Below are positions 45,601 through 57,600 of a stretch of 64,000 nucleotides of DNA, one piece after another; the stretch's first letter is position 1, and each line of letters opens with the position of its first letter. Source of the DNA: Antilocapra americana (lineage: Eukaryota; Chordata; Mammalia; Artiodactyla; Antilocapridae); the NCBI GenBank assembly GCA_007570785.1, contig ML664173.1:13611933-13675932 (forward strand). Direction: 5' to 3'. Below the pieces are notes generated by a model that saw nothing but the letters and a program-made list of their open reading frames with translations, was not told the DNA's origin and ran no database searches. Both the position numbers and the translations under genes were made by a program.

Positions 45601-48600
45601 GGTTTCCCTGTCTGCACATGTGTAGCTAGCTGGCCGCCTTCAGCCAAGAGCCATTCAGCCACCCGAACGGATCGTCACACTGCCAGTCCTGACACTGGCA
45701 ACCCAGGCATCGCTGCTGCTTTCCAGTGTCCCCGTCTATACGGTTCAGACTCCTCCCTTAGGAAGAAAAATCTGTGAGCCCCTGCATGTATTTCAGAACT
45801 CCTTCAAGAGCTTTGAGGGCATCAAAGTGGAGTCATGAACCCACAATTCTCTTCTTGCTCATTTATCTACAAACTGTATTAAAATAACGGCCTAGCCAAA
45901 GATGAACTCACTCATCTTGGGAAACACTAAGCTTATTACAATTACAGTTTAATTGCAGAAAGCTTGGAGAATTCTGGTTCTTGCCCTATAAAGCAAGCTG
46001 TGAACGCTTGCCTGGCATTGGCAACAGCACATCTATGAAAAACTGGGACTTTCAATATTTGTAACCCTAAAAACAAAACCAAACGAAAAGAGAAACTGGC
46101 CGGATGTCCAACAAGACCTGCATGTTGCCTTGTCAAAAACCCACTCCTCTGCTTCAGCTGAATATTCCTTTTTTAGCTAAGTAGCATCAGTTTTCACATG
46201 GATGGCTTTAAAACAATAAAATGTAACTTCTGCTGGCTTCCATTTAGAATGCATTGGTCTATTATTAAATGTGTTAACAGAGATTGTATCATACATTTGA
46301 ATTCTAAAATATTTTTGGTAACTATATTTTGACATAACCAGTTTTCGTTATAGCCCAGGTATTTTGTACATTTAAAGAACTCTGGGCTTCCTGGGTGGCT
46401 CAGCGGTAAAGAATCTGCCTGCCAGTTCAAGAGACATGGGTTCAGTCCCTGGTCGGGGACGATCCCACATGGCCTGGAGCGACTAAGCCGTGCATCTTAA
46501 CAATCGAGCCTGTACTCTAGAGCCGGGGAGCCGCACCCTCTGAGCCCACTTGCCACAACTACTGATACCCACATCCTGGAGCCCGTGCCCGTCCACAAGA
46601 GAAACCACCGCAGCGGGCAGCCCGCGCCCTGCAACAAAGGGCAGCCCCGGCGCTCAGACGAGAGAAGAGCCCGTGCAGCAACGAGGACCCAGCACAGCCA
46701 AAAATCAGCAATTCTTTAAAACGAAATCTAATCAGAATCAACCCAACGTTGTACAGCAATTATCTTCCGATTAAAAAAACATATATATATATATATATAT
46801 ATATAAGAAATCTCCTCAGGGTATATATAAAACTGGCAAACTCTGAATACGCTCTGTGGATTGTATCAATATCACTTTCCTGGTTTTGATACTGTACCTT
46901 AGTTATGCAAGATGTGACCATTGGGGGAAACTGGATGAAGGGTATACAAGACTTTTCTTTTTGGCAATTTCCTTTGAATCTACAATTATTTAAAAAACTT
47001 CATTCAGAGGAGGAGTCCCTGGGCTTTACCCCCAGAGGGGGTTATGGCACAGGAAACGTTAAGAGGCTGCCTAGTGAGAGTGTTTGCACGCATTCATCTC
47101 TACCTATGAGAGCAGATCAAGGATATGCATATCCAGCTGGTATGAACCCACAAAAGCCCGGTAAACAATGGGAGTACACCTGAAACATGACTCTAGTACT
47201 CACTGGAACCTGATGGTTGCCTGCTCCAGATAGTAGATGTCAAAGAGCCAGTGGAAAAAGACATCCAAACTAGAAGCAAGAATAAAGCAGACCCTCCAGT
47301 TAGTGAACTGATGAACTAAGGCCTGCGGTTCAATTTCTCTTGGGCTGGCTTTCTGCCTTCCAGCCTCCCTTGCCTACTCCCTGAAGGCTCTCGCACCTTA
47401 ATATTCCAGCTGGCCAATCCACACTGCCTCTCTTCTCGATGCTGGGCCACTCTGCCCCTGACTCTTTGACCCTTCCACTCCAGGACTCCCCTCTAGCAAA
47501 CCTCTGCCAGCCGTTTCTCCCACAGCGCTCTCTCCCTCTTCTGAATTTCTACTGCACATTTTCCCCACCTTGGGCTGCCAGTCAGCTGGTAGGTATGGCT
47601 TGTCCCCAGCTGGATGACAAACACTTTGAGGGCAGAGTTCATGGCTGACAGCTTGGAGTTCCCGTGATACCTGGCTCATGCCAGGCTCATGACAGGCACT
47701 GGACTGTCATTTGAGGACTGGATTTCCAGCAACCACCGGTGGGCCTACAGTATCTGAAGGAGGAGGTTCTGACTCCAGGGTGAGCCTGGCTGAGAGCGGA
47801 GAGATAATCGGAGGGGAGGTACCTGGTCAGTCCCATAGAGGGCAGAATGACAACCATGAACACCAGAAAGATGTAGCACTTGTGCACTATGATCAGATTC
47901 TGACTGGATCTAGAAAGAGACAAAGAGAGACATGCAAGAACCAAAGGACCAACTGCAGAACGGAGAGAGGGAGATGGCTACCTGGGCTGGACAACGGTTT
48001 CCTAGCGCGTACCAATGCCATCTCCAGGGAGCGCTGAGAGCCATGCTGTGTCTGGGAGCAGCAGGAAAGAATGCCGTGATCAACTAGCGATGTCTGCCTC
48101 GGGCAGAGGAAAGGGAAGGGAAGGCTCACACATACCGTACCCTTGACGGCCCCGTGGCAAGGACATCACTAGCAATACTCAGGATCCTTGCGGCATTTCA
48201 ATAAGCAACGTGAGCCTTGGCCATAGGAAAGCCTAGGCAGGATTTCTGTTAAGAGAAACCTCCTGGCTTACTGCCTGATGGGATGATAGAAACTTTGGGG
48301 GCAGGAAGTAACTTTTGAGACCCACACAGCCTTCAGACCAGAGCAGGTCCATTTTGCCCCAAGGTGTAGTAAATACTTCCTAACTACCACAGAACTATTA
48401 GGGCTAATAAACACGCAGGGGCTCTTTGATTGTTTACAGTACGGCACCGTCTGGGCGCCGCGGGTCTTCAGTGAGGCCGAGGGCGTGGGCTCCTCGGCAG
48501 TGGCCGTCGCGGGCCCCTCTGACGTTTTTTCAGACAAGCCCTGCCCTCTCGCTCCCGCCCTCCGCCCTCTCCCCGGCATTTCTGGCACTGGCCATTCCTG

Positions 48601-51600
48601 CCCACAGCTCTAGGCCCTCAGTGGAGGCTGGAGGGTGAGGGGGCAGCCTGAGGAGGGCTGGGTTTCAGGTATCTCAGCATCCCTGAGACAAGCAAGTCCC
48701 CTCTTTCCAAAGACAAAAGTATCTGTTACTTTTTTGGGATGGTTTTGGGCATCAAAGCCGTCCAGCATCAACTCCATTCCCCAGGTGAGACAGGGAGCTG
48801 GAGCACCCGGCTGGTGGGGACGGCAGAGCGGGAGAAGAAGCTGGTGCCAGGCGCAGGGTGAGAGGGGAGGCCCCCAGCTCACCTGGTCCAGTGGGCTTCA
48901 AGGAAGGCAGAGAGGTAGACGATCAGAGGCATTGTCACCGTAAAGGCCCAGAGCAACACGGAGGGGAAGAACTGGGTCACGATGGGGCTCTGCATGGGTG
49001 GATGGAGGGGCGCAGAGAGACTTCAGTGCAGAAGCCCCCTCCCCCCACCGGCCTCCCCTGCCTTCTCCCACACCTCTGGCCGCTTCTCCAGCTCAGTCCC
49101 AGAGCAGGCCTCACGACCCCGAGGCTGCACAGCGGGCCGGGGCCTTTCTCACTCAGAATCTGCCTGGCTGGGACACCTCAAGGTCAAGGGGCATCCCCAA
49201 GGGGTGCAGGCCTCCTATGCTGAGGTCACCGGAGGGACGGCCTGGGCTGACCCCACCGACTGGGCCCCAAGGCCACAGCACCTGCGCCACACCTGCTGTC
49301 ACTCAGGGAGGAGACACTCAGACTCTAGGGAGGAGACACTGCTTTCACCGTGATGTTTCACCGTGATGTTGTGTGAGGCGTGGTGGAGAAGGGGAGGGTG
49401 CGTTGTGAGAACCCCAGGGCAGAACTGTGGTGCCCTGGCCCGGGGCCGGTTGTGAAGCTGACAGAGGAGGGGGGCAAAGGGAAGCGGCAGCACAAGGGCT
49501 TGGCTTGACGTGTGCATGTGTGTGCTACGTGTGCACGTGTGTGTGTGTGCACCTGTGTGTTTTGCTGGACCAGGCACAGAGATAACATGAAAGAAGGGGC
49601 CTCCTAGGATCACTGCAAGAGCTTCGAGGCTACAGAACTTGGATGTGAGCCGGTCTGCTTCCTCGGAACTCCTCTATGCACATGGCGGGGACCGCTCCCG
49701 TGGACCAAGCTGGGGTCTGTGTGTCCGGAAGTGAGGCAAGTGGAACCAGACCCAGAGGGCCCGCTCCTCTCAAAGGGTTGCCTTGGAACTAACCTCCACT
49801 AACCTCCGTCTCCCCACCCTCTCCTTATCTTCACACCAAGGACCTCAGCTCTAGAGAACGCGGGGTGAATGGAGCTGTCATGCTCCTCACAGCCTCTGCT
49901 GCTCTTTTGTACCCCTAGCTCGACCCAATCTAAAGACGCTCTCCAAGCCCATCCCCCCAAATTCAACCCAGAACTTGCCTAAGGCTCCCCCACCCTTTAG
50001 CCCCAGTCCCTAAGATGGGCAATGGCCCACACGCATCCTCTTTACAGCAAAGGAGATCCTGGGCCACCATGTACGCCACTGCCAGGGCCACAGCTGCATG
50101 CGTCTCAGTGGGCCCCCCATCCCATCCTCGCCCGAGCTCTCCCTTTGTCTTCCGGGGGGGCCCCATGCCTGGCCTGAGTGGAGGAGGCACCTGCAACTTC
50201 TCGATGGGGCGGGTGACGTTGTACATGTCGATGGTGTTGATGATGATGGCAGGCGTGGTGAGGAAGAAGAAGAGGAAGAAGAGGAAGGTGTTGATTGCGA
50301 TAAAGCGGGCCCACCAATAGAAGTGGCGGACGGACAGGTGTTTCCTGGGTGGGATGGAGGAGGGAGACTCACTTAGGACCTTGGGTCTCAGCCCTCAGAC
50401 ACAGCCATGCTGTTTTCTGCGTGCCAGCTGTGGACCGGGTTGCCCTGGTCGAGTTCAACCCTGCGGGCTCACATCTGCATGCAACAGCCCTAGGCCTTCT
50501 CCTGTCACACCACTTGTAAAGACTCTGAATACATCCCACAGGTGAGCCAGAAGAATGATCTGAATTCTTTCTGCAAGGAAAAACCTTTTCCCCAAAGGCT
50601 GGGTGCTTTCTATGCTTGTGGTGGGGTGGGCTTGGGGGCGGGCGGAGGCTGTGATGCCCAGGAGAGACAGCCCAGCAGAGGCCATATGTGAAGGAGGAGG
50701 ACAGGCCCTGATTCTTTTCCCCATCCTACAGCCTTCTTCTGTCCCAAAGGAGCTCAAGGGAGAAGAGACAGACAGAGGGGGCTTACCAAATAATGTCTTT
50801 GGGGTGTGGGGCAAGGACTACCCTCCAGTGGTAGGATTTGACGATGGCGGTCACCGAGGACTGTTTGGGGGACATCCCACAGTGGGTGAACTTGTAATCC
50901 TTCAGAATGCTGCGGAGATGGGGAAGAGACAGAGGTCTGGGGGTGAGGAATTCTTGGAGACGTGGATATGTCTCTCCTGACCTCACAGGTGGGCAGTTCC
51001 TGAGGCCTAGTCACTGGAGGAAAGGGCATTAGAGGGAGGGACTGCCCAGGAGAAGAGGGGACCACGTGGTTCTCAGTTCATGTCTGCCCTCCTAACGGTA
51101 GTGACGGTACAAAGACATGCTCTTTCTGTGAGGCTGATGGAGGTACCCATTTAGCCTCCTCTTAATATCAACAGCTACCAACTGTTGAGTTCCACCCAGT
51201 GCCTGACACTGTGCTAACTGGTGAGTCACATCATTTTAATTGCATAGATTATTGAAGACACAACCAAAGAGGGGCAGGTGCTGACAGTGGAGTCCCATTG
51301 CAGGTTTCCTAACTCACATCTGCTGTAATTAAACCTTACATCCTCTCTACTGAGTGATGGTTCTCAGAAAGATATGGTCTCATGTAGACGTCTCACACAC
51401 ATTAAACAGAACACATATTCCTTCTCAGCCTTCCAGGAGGTGGACAGGGAAGATGTAAGTAACCAAATTTGATAAGTAAGAAACTTTTGGGTGTAACTAA
51501 CTTGCAAAATTGCACCTGATCTGTTGCCCTGAATTCTAGCCTGTGCCACTGATCCTTTGCAGGGTCAGGGCGGGTGAGACCAAAGCCTTGTGAACGATCA

Positions 51601-54600
51601 GGCTCCCTCGGGGAGAGGATAGCTCCAGCGTCCTCAAAAGACTGATTCTGAGGCTCCCATGTATTTGACCCAGGCCTAAGATTCCTTCCAGAACATTCCA
51701 GAGCAGACCTCATCCATTCCTTATCAAGATGGGGCTGCCAGAGGCTGCGGCAGAGGAGGAAGGAGCCTGCAAAGCTATGAAACAGAGAAAGCTTGCAGAG
51801 GAGAGGAGAGCAGGAATGGCAATTGAGCCTTCTCTATCCTGACTCTGTCACTTGTGGTGAGGGGAAAAGTGACGGGAAAGGTGATGTAGGGGTGATGGTA
51901 ATGCTGTTGGTGTTGTTGCGGTGGCGGTAGCGTCACTTTAGTCGTGTCCGACTCTATGCGACCCCAGAGACAGAGGCCCACGAGGCTGCCCCGTTCCTGG
52001 GATTCTCCAGGCAAGACCACTGGAGTGGGTTGCCATTTCCTTCTCCAATGCATGAAAGTGAAAAGTGAAAGTGCAGTCGCTCAGTCATGTCCGACTCTTA
52101 GCGACCCCATGGTCTGCAGCCTACCAGGCTCCTCCGGCCATGGGGTTTTCCAGGCAAGAGTACTGGAGTGGGGTGCCATTGCCTTCTCTGGATGGGTAAT
52201 GAGGTGGGGGGAAACGGGTATCATTCTTGTCAAGGCCTGGAAGAGGAACCAAGAGGTCAGTGGCTACGCTGACCACTTCTGGGCTGCAGCAAGGACGTAT
52301 GGGGGTGGGAGCCCAGGGCCTGGGCGTGTCTGGGGACAAGCTGAGCCCGGCAGCTGGGGGAAGACGCACGAGGCCATGCTCTGGAAAGGAAGATGGCAGC
52401 TGCGATGCCTTGAGGAAGAGGGCGGGGCTGAGGGCGGAGCCTAGGGGAGGGCGGGGCCATGGGCGGAGGGGCGGGGGGGGGCGGGGCCGGGGGGGCGGGG
52501 GCGGGGCGGAGGGGCGGGGGGGGGGGGGCGGCGGACGGCACGCCTTGGCTGGAATATGGGTGGATAAGGATGGTTTAGGAGTAGCAGAGACCCACTCCTG
52601 GGGCCAGGCTGGGAGCAGCAAGCAGCTCCCCGCCCCTGCCACCCCCCCCCCCACGGCACTCACTGCTTCGTCATCCTGGAGTCCTGGAAAGTGACGAAGA
52701 TCAGGTCCAGACGCTTCAGCCGCGCGCGGCTGAGCTCAGCATTGAACTCATCAGTCAGCTGCTCCTCCAGCTCGCTGTAGTACTGCTCTGCGTCCACCTA
52801 GGGGGCGAGACGCGGCCGTCAGAGCTGGAGCGGCCAGGGCTCCAGGAAGGCCACCTCTCTCCCCTCGGGCGCAGGCCGGGGATGGGGGGCGGGGGGGGTT
52901 CTTGGTTCCATCCCCAGCTCCCTGGGAAGCCTGGCAAAAAAGCTCAGGACCCCAGGTGGGCTCCCAGGTTCCAGCTCTCCAGGAGGAAGAGACAGTGACT
53001 CTGAAACAAGCTCCTTGCTCTTAGATCTGGGGAAAGGGAGGCTTCCCCAGAGGCGAGGGGGTGCCTTCGGGGTGGACTCCGGAGGAGCGACAGAACGTGC
53101 CTGCAGCCTTTTCAGGCTAGGGAATCATGCTTTTTTTTTTTTTTTTTTCTGAATTGGCTAGATGAGTTCAGTCCTGCCAAGGCCTCCTTCTAGCCACACA
53201 GGTGGGGTGATAAGATGGAGCCCACGGCTTTCAAATGTTTGGGTGCCAGCTCTGTGAACGTCCGAGGCCTGGCAGCCACTGCAGCCTGCTGTGTCCTTGC
53301 TGGTCCTCCCCACCAAGCCCAGAAGGGATCAAGAACCAGCCCCATCCTGGATCACTCCAGGGGAGGGGGCCGAGAAAGTCTCCTCTGCCTTCTCAACAGG
53401 GAGACAGGACATGCTGGAAAGGAGAATGCGAGGCAGGGGCTGCTCTGAATGGGGTCTGCAGCCCAAGGATGCAGGCCCGGGGTACCGCCCAGGGCCGTGG
53501 ACGGAGCCTGGAGCCCAGGCGCCCCAGCTCCTGTGCCACGTCCCCTGACGACCGCACCAGTTACCTCTTTGAAGCAAGCCCAGCACCTGCAGAAGCACAG
53601 CCGGGAGCAGGGGTGGACCTTGATCATCACCTTCCCTTTCTTCTTGGCCTTGGCAGTGTAGTAGAGCCGGCCCCGCATTGCGTGGCGCCTGCCAGCCAAC
53701 AGACGACAGGGTGAAGGGTTTCCTGGTTGGAGGCCAGCAGAGCCACAATCTCCCCTTCCCTCTCCACCCCAGATCCAGACAGATCCCGCCACAGCCTCAC
53801 CTCTGATCGTCCAAGTCAATCAGGGTCCTGACGTCATAGCAGAAGTGGACTCTGGTCACTACACACCCTGGGTAGGCCTCGCTGAAGCCAGGAACAAAGA
53901 TGTTGAGCCAGTCTGCGGGGCTGGGGACTTCCCCGTTCCCCTAGAGCTAGAGCCCACGGGGTTAAGGGGCAGAGCTACCAGGGGTTCCCGGTGCTTGGGT
54001 GATAGAACCGACCCCTTGGCTCCTAAGCCTGGACATCAGGGTTGGTCCCTGTTAATGTGAGATTTGCCACATTCTTTCCAATGACACAGAACAGGGCCAA
54101 GGAGTAGAGCTGGGCATTGCTGCTCATGGACAGATAATTAGCTTCTAGCGTTTGGAACTCAGGTCACAGAAGGGGCCTCAAGGTGACCTACTCAGGATAA
54201 CCGCAGCTTGGGCACCATGGCTGGAGGTACAGGGGAAGGAAAACTAGCCCTGTTAATGAGAGATTTGCCACATCCTTCCCAGATGACAGAGAACAAGGCC
54301 AGGGAGCAGAGCTGGACGTTGCTGCTCATGGACAGATAATTAGCTTCTAGGGTTTGGAACTCAGGTCACAGAAGAGGCCACAAGATAAGATGACCTGCTC
54401 TAGACTGGGCACTGCGGCTGCAGGGTGACCGGGAGGAGGCAATCCATGCCTCAGCCCACCCTGCCCCACTTACTGAAAATGCTTAATGATGATCTCTGGG
54501 TCTTGGATGTCCGTGGGGACATAGGTGATCATTAGTGTCCTGGTGACCTAGGTGGGGAAGGTCAGTGGAGAAAGAAGACTGTTCACACGGGAATCCTAGG

Positions 54601-57600
54601 CCTTCCGGTGGCCCACAACCACCTGGAGCAAGTCGTCTACTCATGTCATGCTGGGTAAGCCAGGTGCCAGCTTCCCCACCCAGCCCACGTCCCTGAGGTC
54701 AGCAGGCAGGTAAGCTACACCTCTGTGAATCCCTGTGCACCCCCTGGGAGACCCTTGCCATGGATGGCTGTAGTCAGGGGAGGAAGAGTCAGAGGCTGCA
54801 GGGAGAGGTGGAGGGCTGGGGGAGGACCAGATCTCTATGACCTGCAAGGGCAGCTCATGCTGTCTTGCTGACCAGTCTCCACTGTTCAACGTGACACCCA
54901 CCTCGAGAGGCCATCCCTATCATCAGACTGGGGATGGGGAGTTGGAAGGTGAGCTGGACTGTGGGGAGGGAATGGGGAAGCCCTTCAAAGTTCACATGTT
55001 ACTCTGTGAGTGGGACGTGTCTTCCTGAGCCATTGCCTCATGGCGACCATCTGTAAACTGTGCTGCTAGAGAAGGGAGTCTGGGCGGAAGCTTCTGGTGA
55101 CAAGACAGAAAGCTGATGTGGCCGAGTCCAGATGGGCCAGGAGTGTCAAGCAGGCTGAGACACTCAGGGTTACTTTTCAGGGGGTGTGTGCAATTGCATT
55201 CTGGGGTGTGTGCAATTGTGTTTGGGGGTGGGGTAAAGGGAATCTGTCCATTAGGATGAAAGGCTCGAAGGAACCCATCTCTCTTTTATCTGCCATCTTC
55301 CCTCCTGCTAGGAGGCCCTACCCGCCTAGTGGTCCTTCCTGGGATCACCTCCCAAATAAGTTAACACTACTCAAACCCTTGTCTCAGGGTTTGCTTGGGA
55401 GGTGGGATGGGAGAAATACAAACCAAGACAGTGATGACACAGAGGCAGCTCGTATGTTTCTGACCTCAAGGAAGGGCCAGGAGTTGGACACAAGAGGGGG
55501 CAAAGTAGTCAAAGTATTTACCCACTGGGGGCACTGGCCACTGAAGATGGAAGTCACCTCCCCCCTACAGTTAAGCCTTCAGTTCTCCACTGGTGGGGAG
55601 GTCCAGGGGTCCTTGGAGAGGGTCCAGGGCAGCAGGGGTGTAGCGGGAGGACATACTTGGGGGCAGCTATTCACCAGTTGGTTTGGAAGGATCTCAGTGG
55701 TTTCACAGCCCAGACGGATGTGCCAGGTGACAATTCCCAGGGATAAGTGGAGGAGGCCTCCCTGCTCGGGTGAGACTGCCCCCCCCTGAGGTGTGCGGAC
55801 GATGACAAGCTGACAAGCTGGGATGCTTCTGAAGGCCGAGAGTGGGGTGGTCCGGCTGCTGGGAGGGCGGGGAGGGGCTCCAGGCGAGAGGGTGTGGTCC
55901 TGGCAGTTCTTTTCACTTACTCACCGCGTAGCTTTTCCTGGGCACGAATCCTAAGCAGTGATGGGTCATGAAGAGGAGGTTGGTGACGAAGTATAAGAAA
56001 GCGAAGAAGCTGTGTAGCCACAGGAACTTACTCCTGCCAAGAATGAGACATGGCAGGTGTGAGACTGCCACCCCCACCCCCTCCCTCCTCCCCAGGGCCA
56101 CCCTCTGGTGCCTCCAGACACTCAGGCACCTTGGAAGGGGATGCAGAAGGGCCTGTCCACTCCAATGAATGAAGGCTAGCGTTGATCGAGTGTTCACTAT
56201 ATGCCAGATCCAGGGTGGGAGCAGATGCTCTGCGTACATTTTCTCGCTAGACTCTGGGACCGTGTGAGTGTGGTGCTGTGGACATCTTTGTTTTACTCGT
56301 AGGGAAACAAGGGCCAGAGTGCCTGCCCTCGGCCACTCTTGGCCATGGTGGTCCCAGGAGGGGAGCCCAGAACTGCAGAAGCACGTACTCCTCATACCGT
56401 GTCGCGTCGCCCCCTGCCCACCCCCTCTCTGCCCCTGCCACTGCACAGCTGACCATGAGGCCAAGCAGAGCAGGCCTGCAGAAAGGAGGGCCTGCAGATT
56501 CGGCTCACCTCCCTGGGGCAGGAAGAGTTTGGGTCCTGGGGCTCTGTGCTCACGTAAAGCTGTCCCAAGGCACTGGGCCAGGAAGGCTGCTCAGAAACGG
56601 CCCGCCTTATTTGGTGCAGTTTGAGGACAGAGAGGCTGCCTGGCTTCAAAATATCTCCTCATCACTGTCCCCCCCACCTCCTCCGCCTGGCATTTCACTT
56701 AACTTTCCCCATCTGGCTAAATGCCTCTCTCCTCAGTCTTCTCAGAGAGGGCAAGGTGACATGGTCCCTGAGGGACGCTCCAGCTCTCTGGATTTAGGAA
56801 AGTGGAAGGGGCTCTTTGCCACCCTATCAGACTTCACTTCTTGTAGGAAGTTGTGGGTGCCATACTTACACCAGCGACTCGCCGGGGCAGAGCTGGTTAA
56901 GCTCTGCTCTGGCACCGCCAGCACCCAGGGTGGAGTTGGCGAGAGTGGGCCCAGCCTTTCTCCTGCTTTTGGAGTTTGGTGGGGTTTGCAGGAGTTCAAG
57001 GTTGGAAGATGGGGTGGGGTACAGGGAGGTGGGGTTAGGAGCGCGCAAGCCCACTCACACCTGATGGAAAGACTGCTTCGGCTCTGTCAGGAAGCCGGCC
57101 ACGAGCCCTGGGGGGCCTGTGGTCTCCGCCGGGACCAGCAGGGCTGTGTCTGGCTCCTACAGATTGCTCTGGCCACCAGAGGGGTTGGCTTACGTTAACG
57201 TCCACAGGCTCCTGAACCATGAGGGCTGGAGGGGCCTTAGAGCTCCTGTCCAACAGCCTTTCCCCCACCACGGATGAGGGATGAAGCTCACAGGAGGAGG
57301 GCGCCCTGCCCCAGACCCAGGGCCAGCTAATGGCATAGCTGGGGCAGGAACCCGGCTCCTCTGGTTCTTCAGTCTCGTGGCCGCAGGCATCAGGTCTGTG
57401 CTTCACTCAGGTTCCGTGAGGCCTGAGCTGAACTCTTTTGTGGGCAGAGGAAGCAGTACCTTAAACCTCCACTTACTACAATGTTTCTGCCTCTTAAGAG
57501 CTAGACATACCAAGCAAAGAGGACCACATTGCTGAGACTTCAGGAGTGACTGGTTTAGCTAGTTGCATCCATTACAGAGATGGGGACACAGAGGCACCAA

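Larger units (their letters stand above)
44675..47203 (-). other. TMEM63C: TMEM63C intron
   Basis: Tigger-type element (44812-45150), CHR SINE (46384-46810) and L1 3' end (46811-47005). The part from 45150 to 46380 shows nothing recognised. Confidence 0.8.
50910..52663 (-). other. TMEM63C: TMEM63C intron
   Basis: A reversed MIR piece (51165-51330), the dimeric Bov SINE (51920-52189) and the G-rich block (52419-52535). Confidence 0.85.

Noticed and set aside
55097..55789. 230-codon plus-strand ORF
   Set aside because: Intronic and antisense to TMEM63C, with no domain or codon-bias evidence.
56278..57198. 306-codon plus-strand ORF
   Set aside because: Lies in a TMEM63C intron, includes a MIR relic, and its translation resembles no protein.
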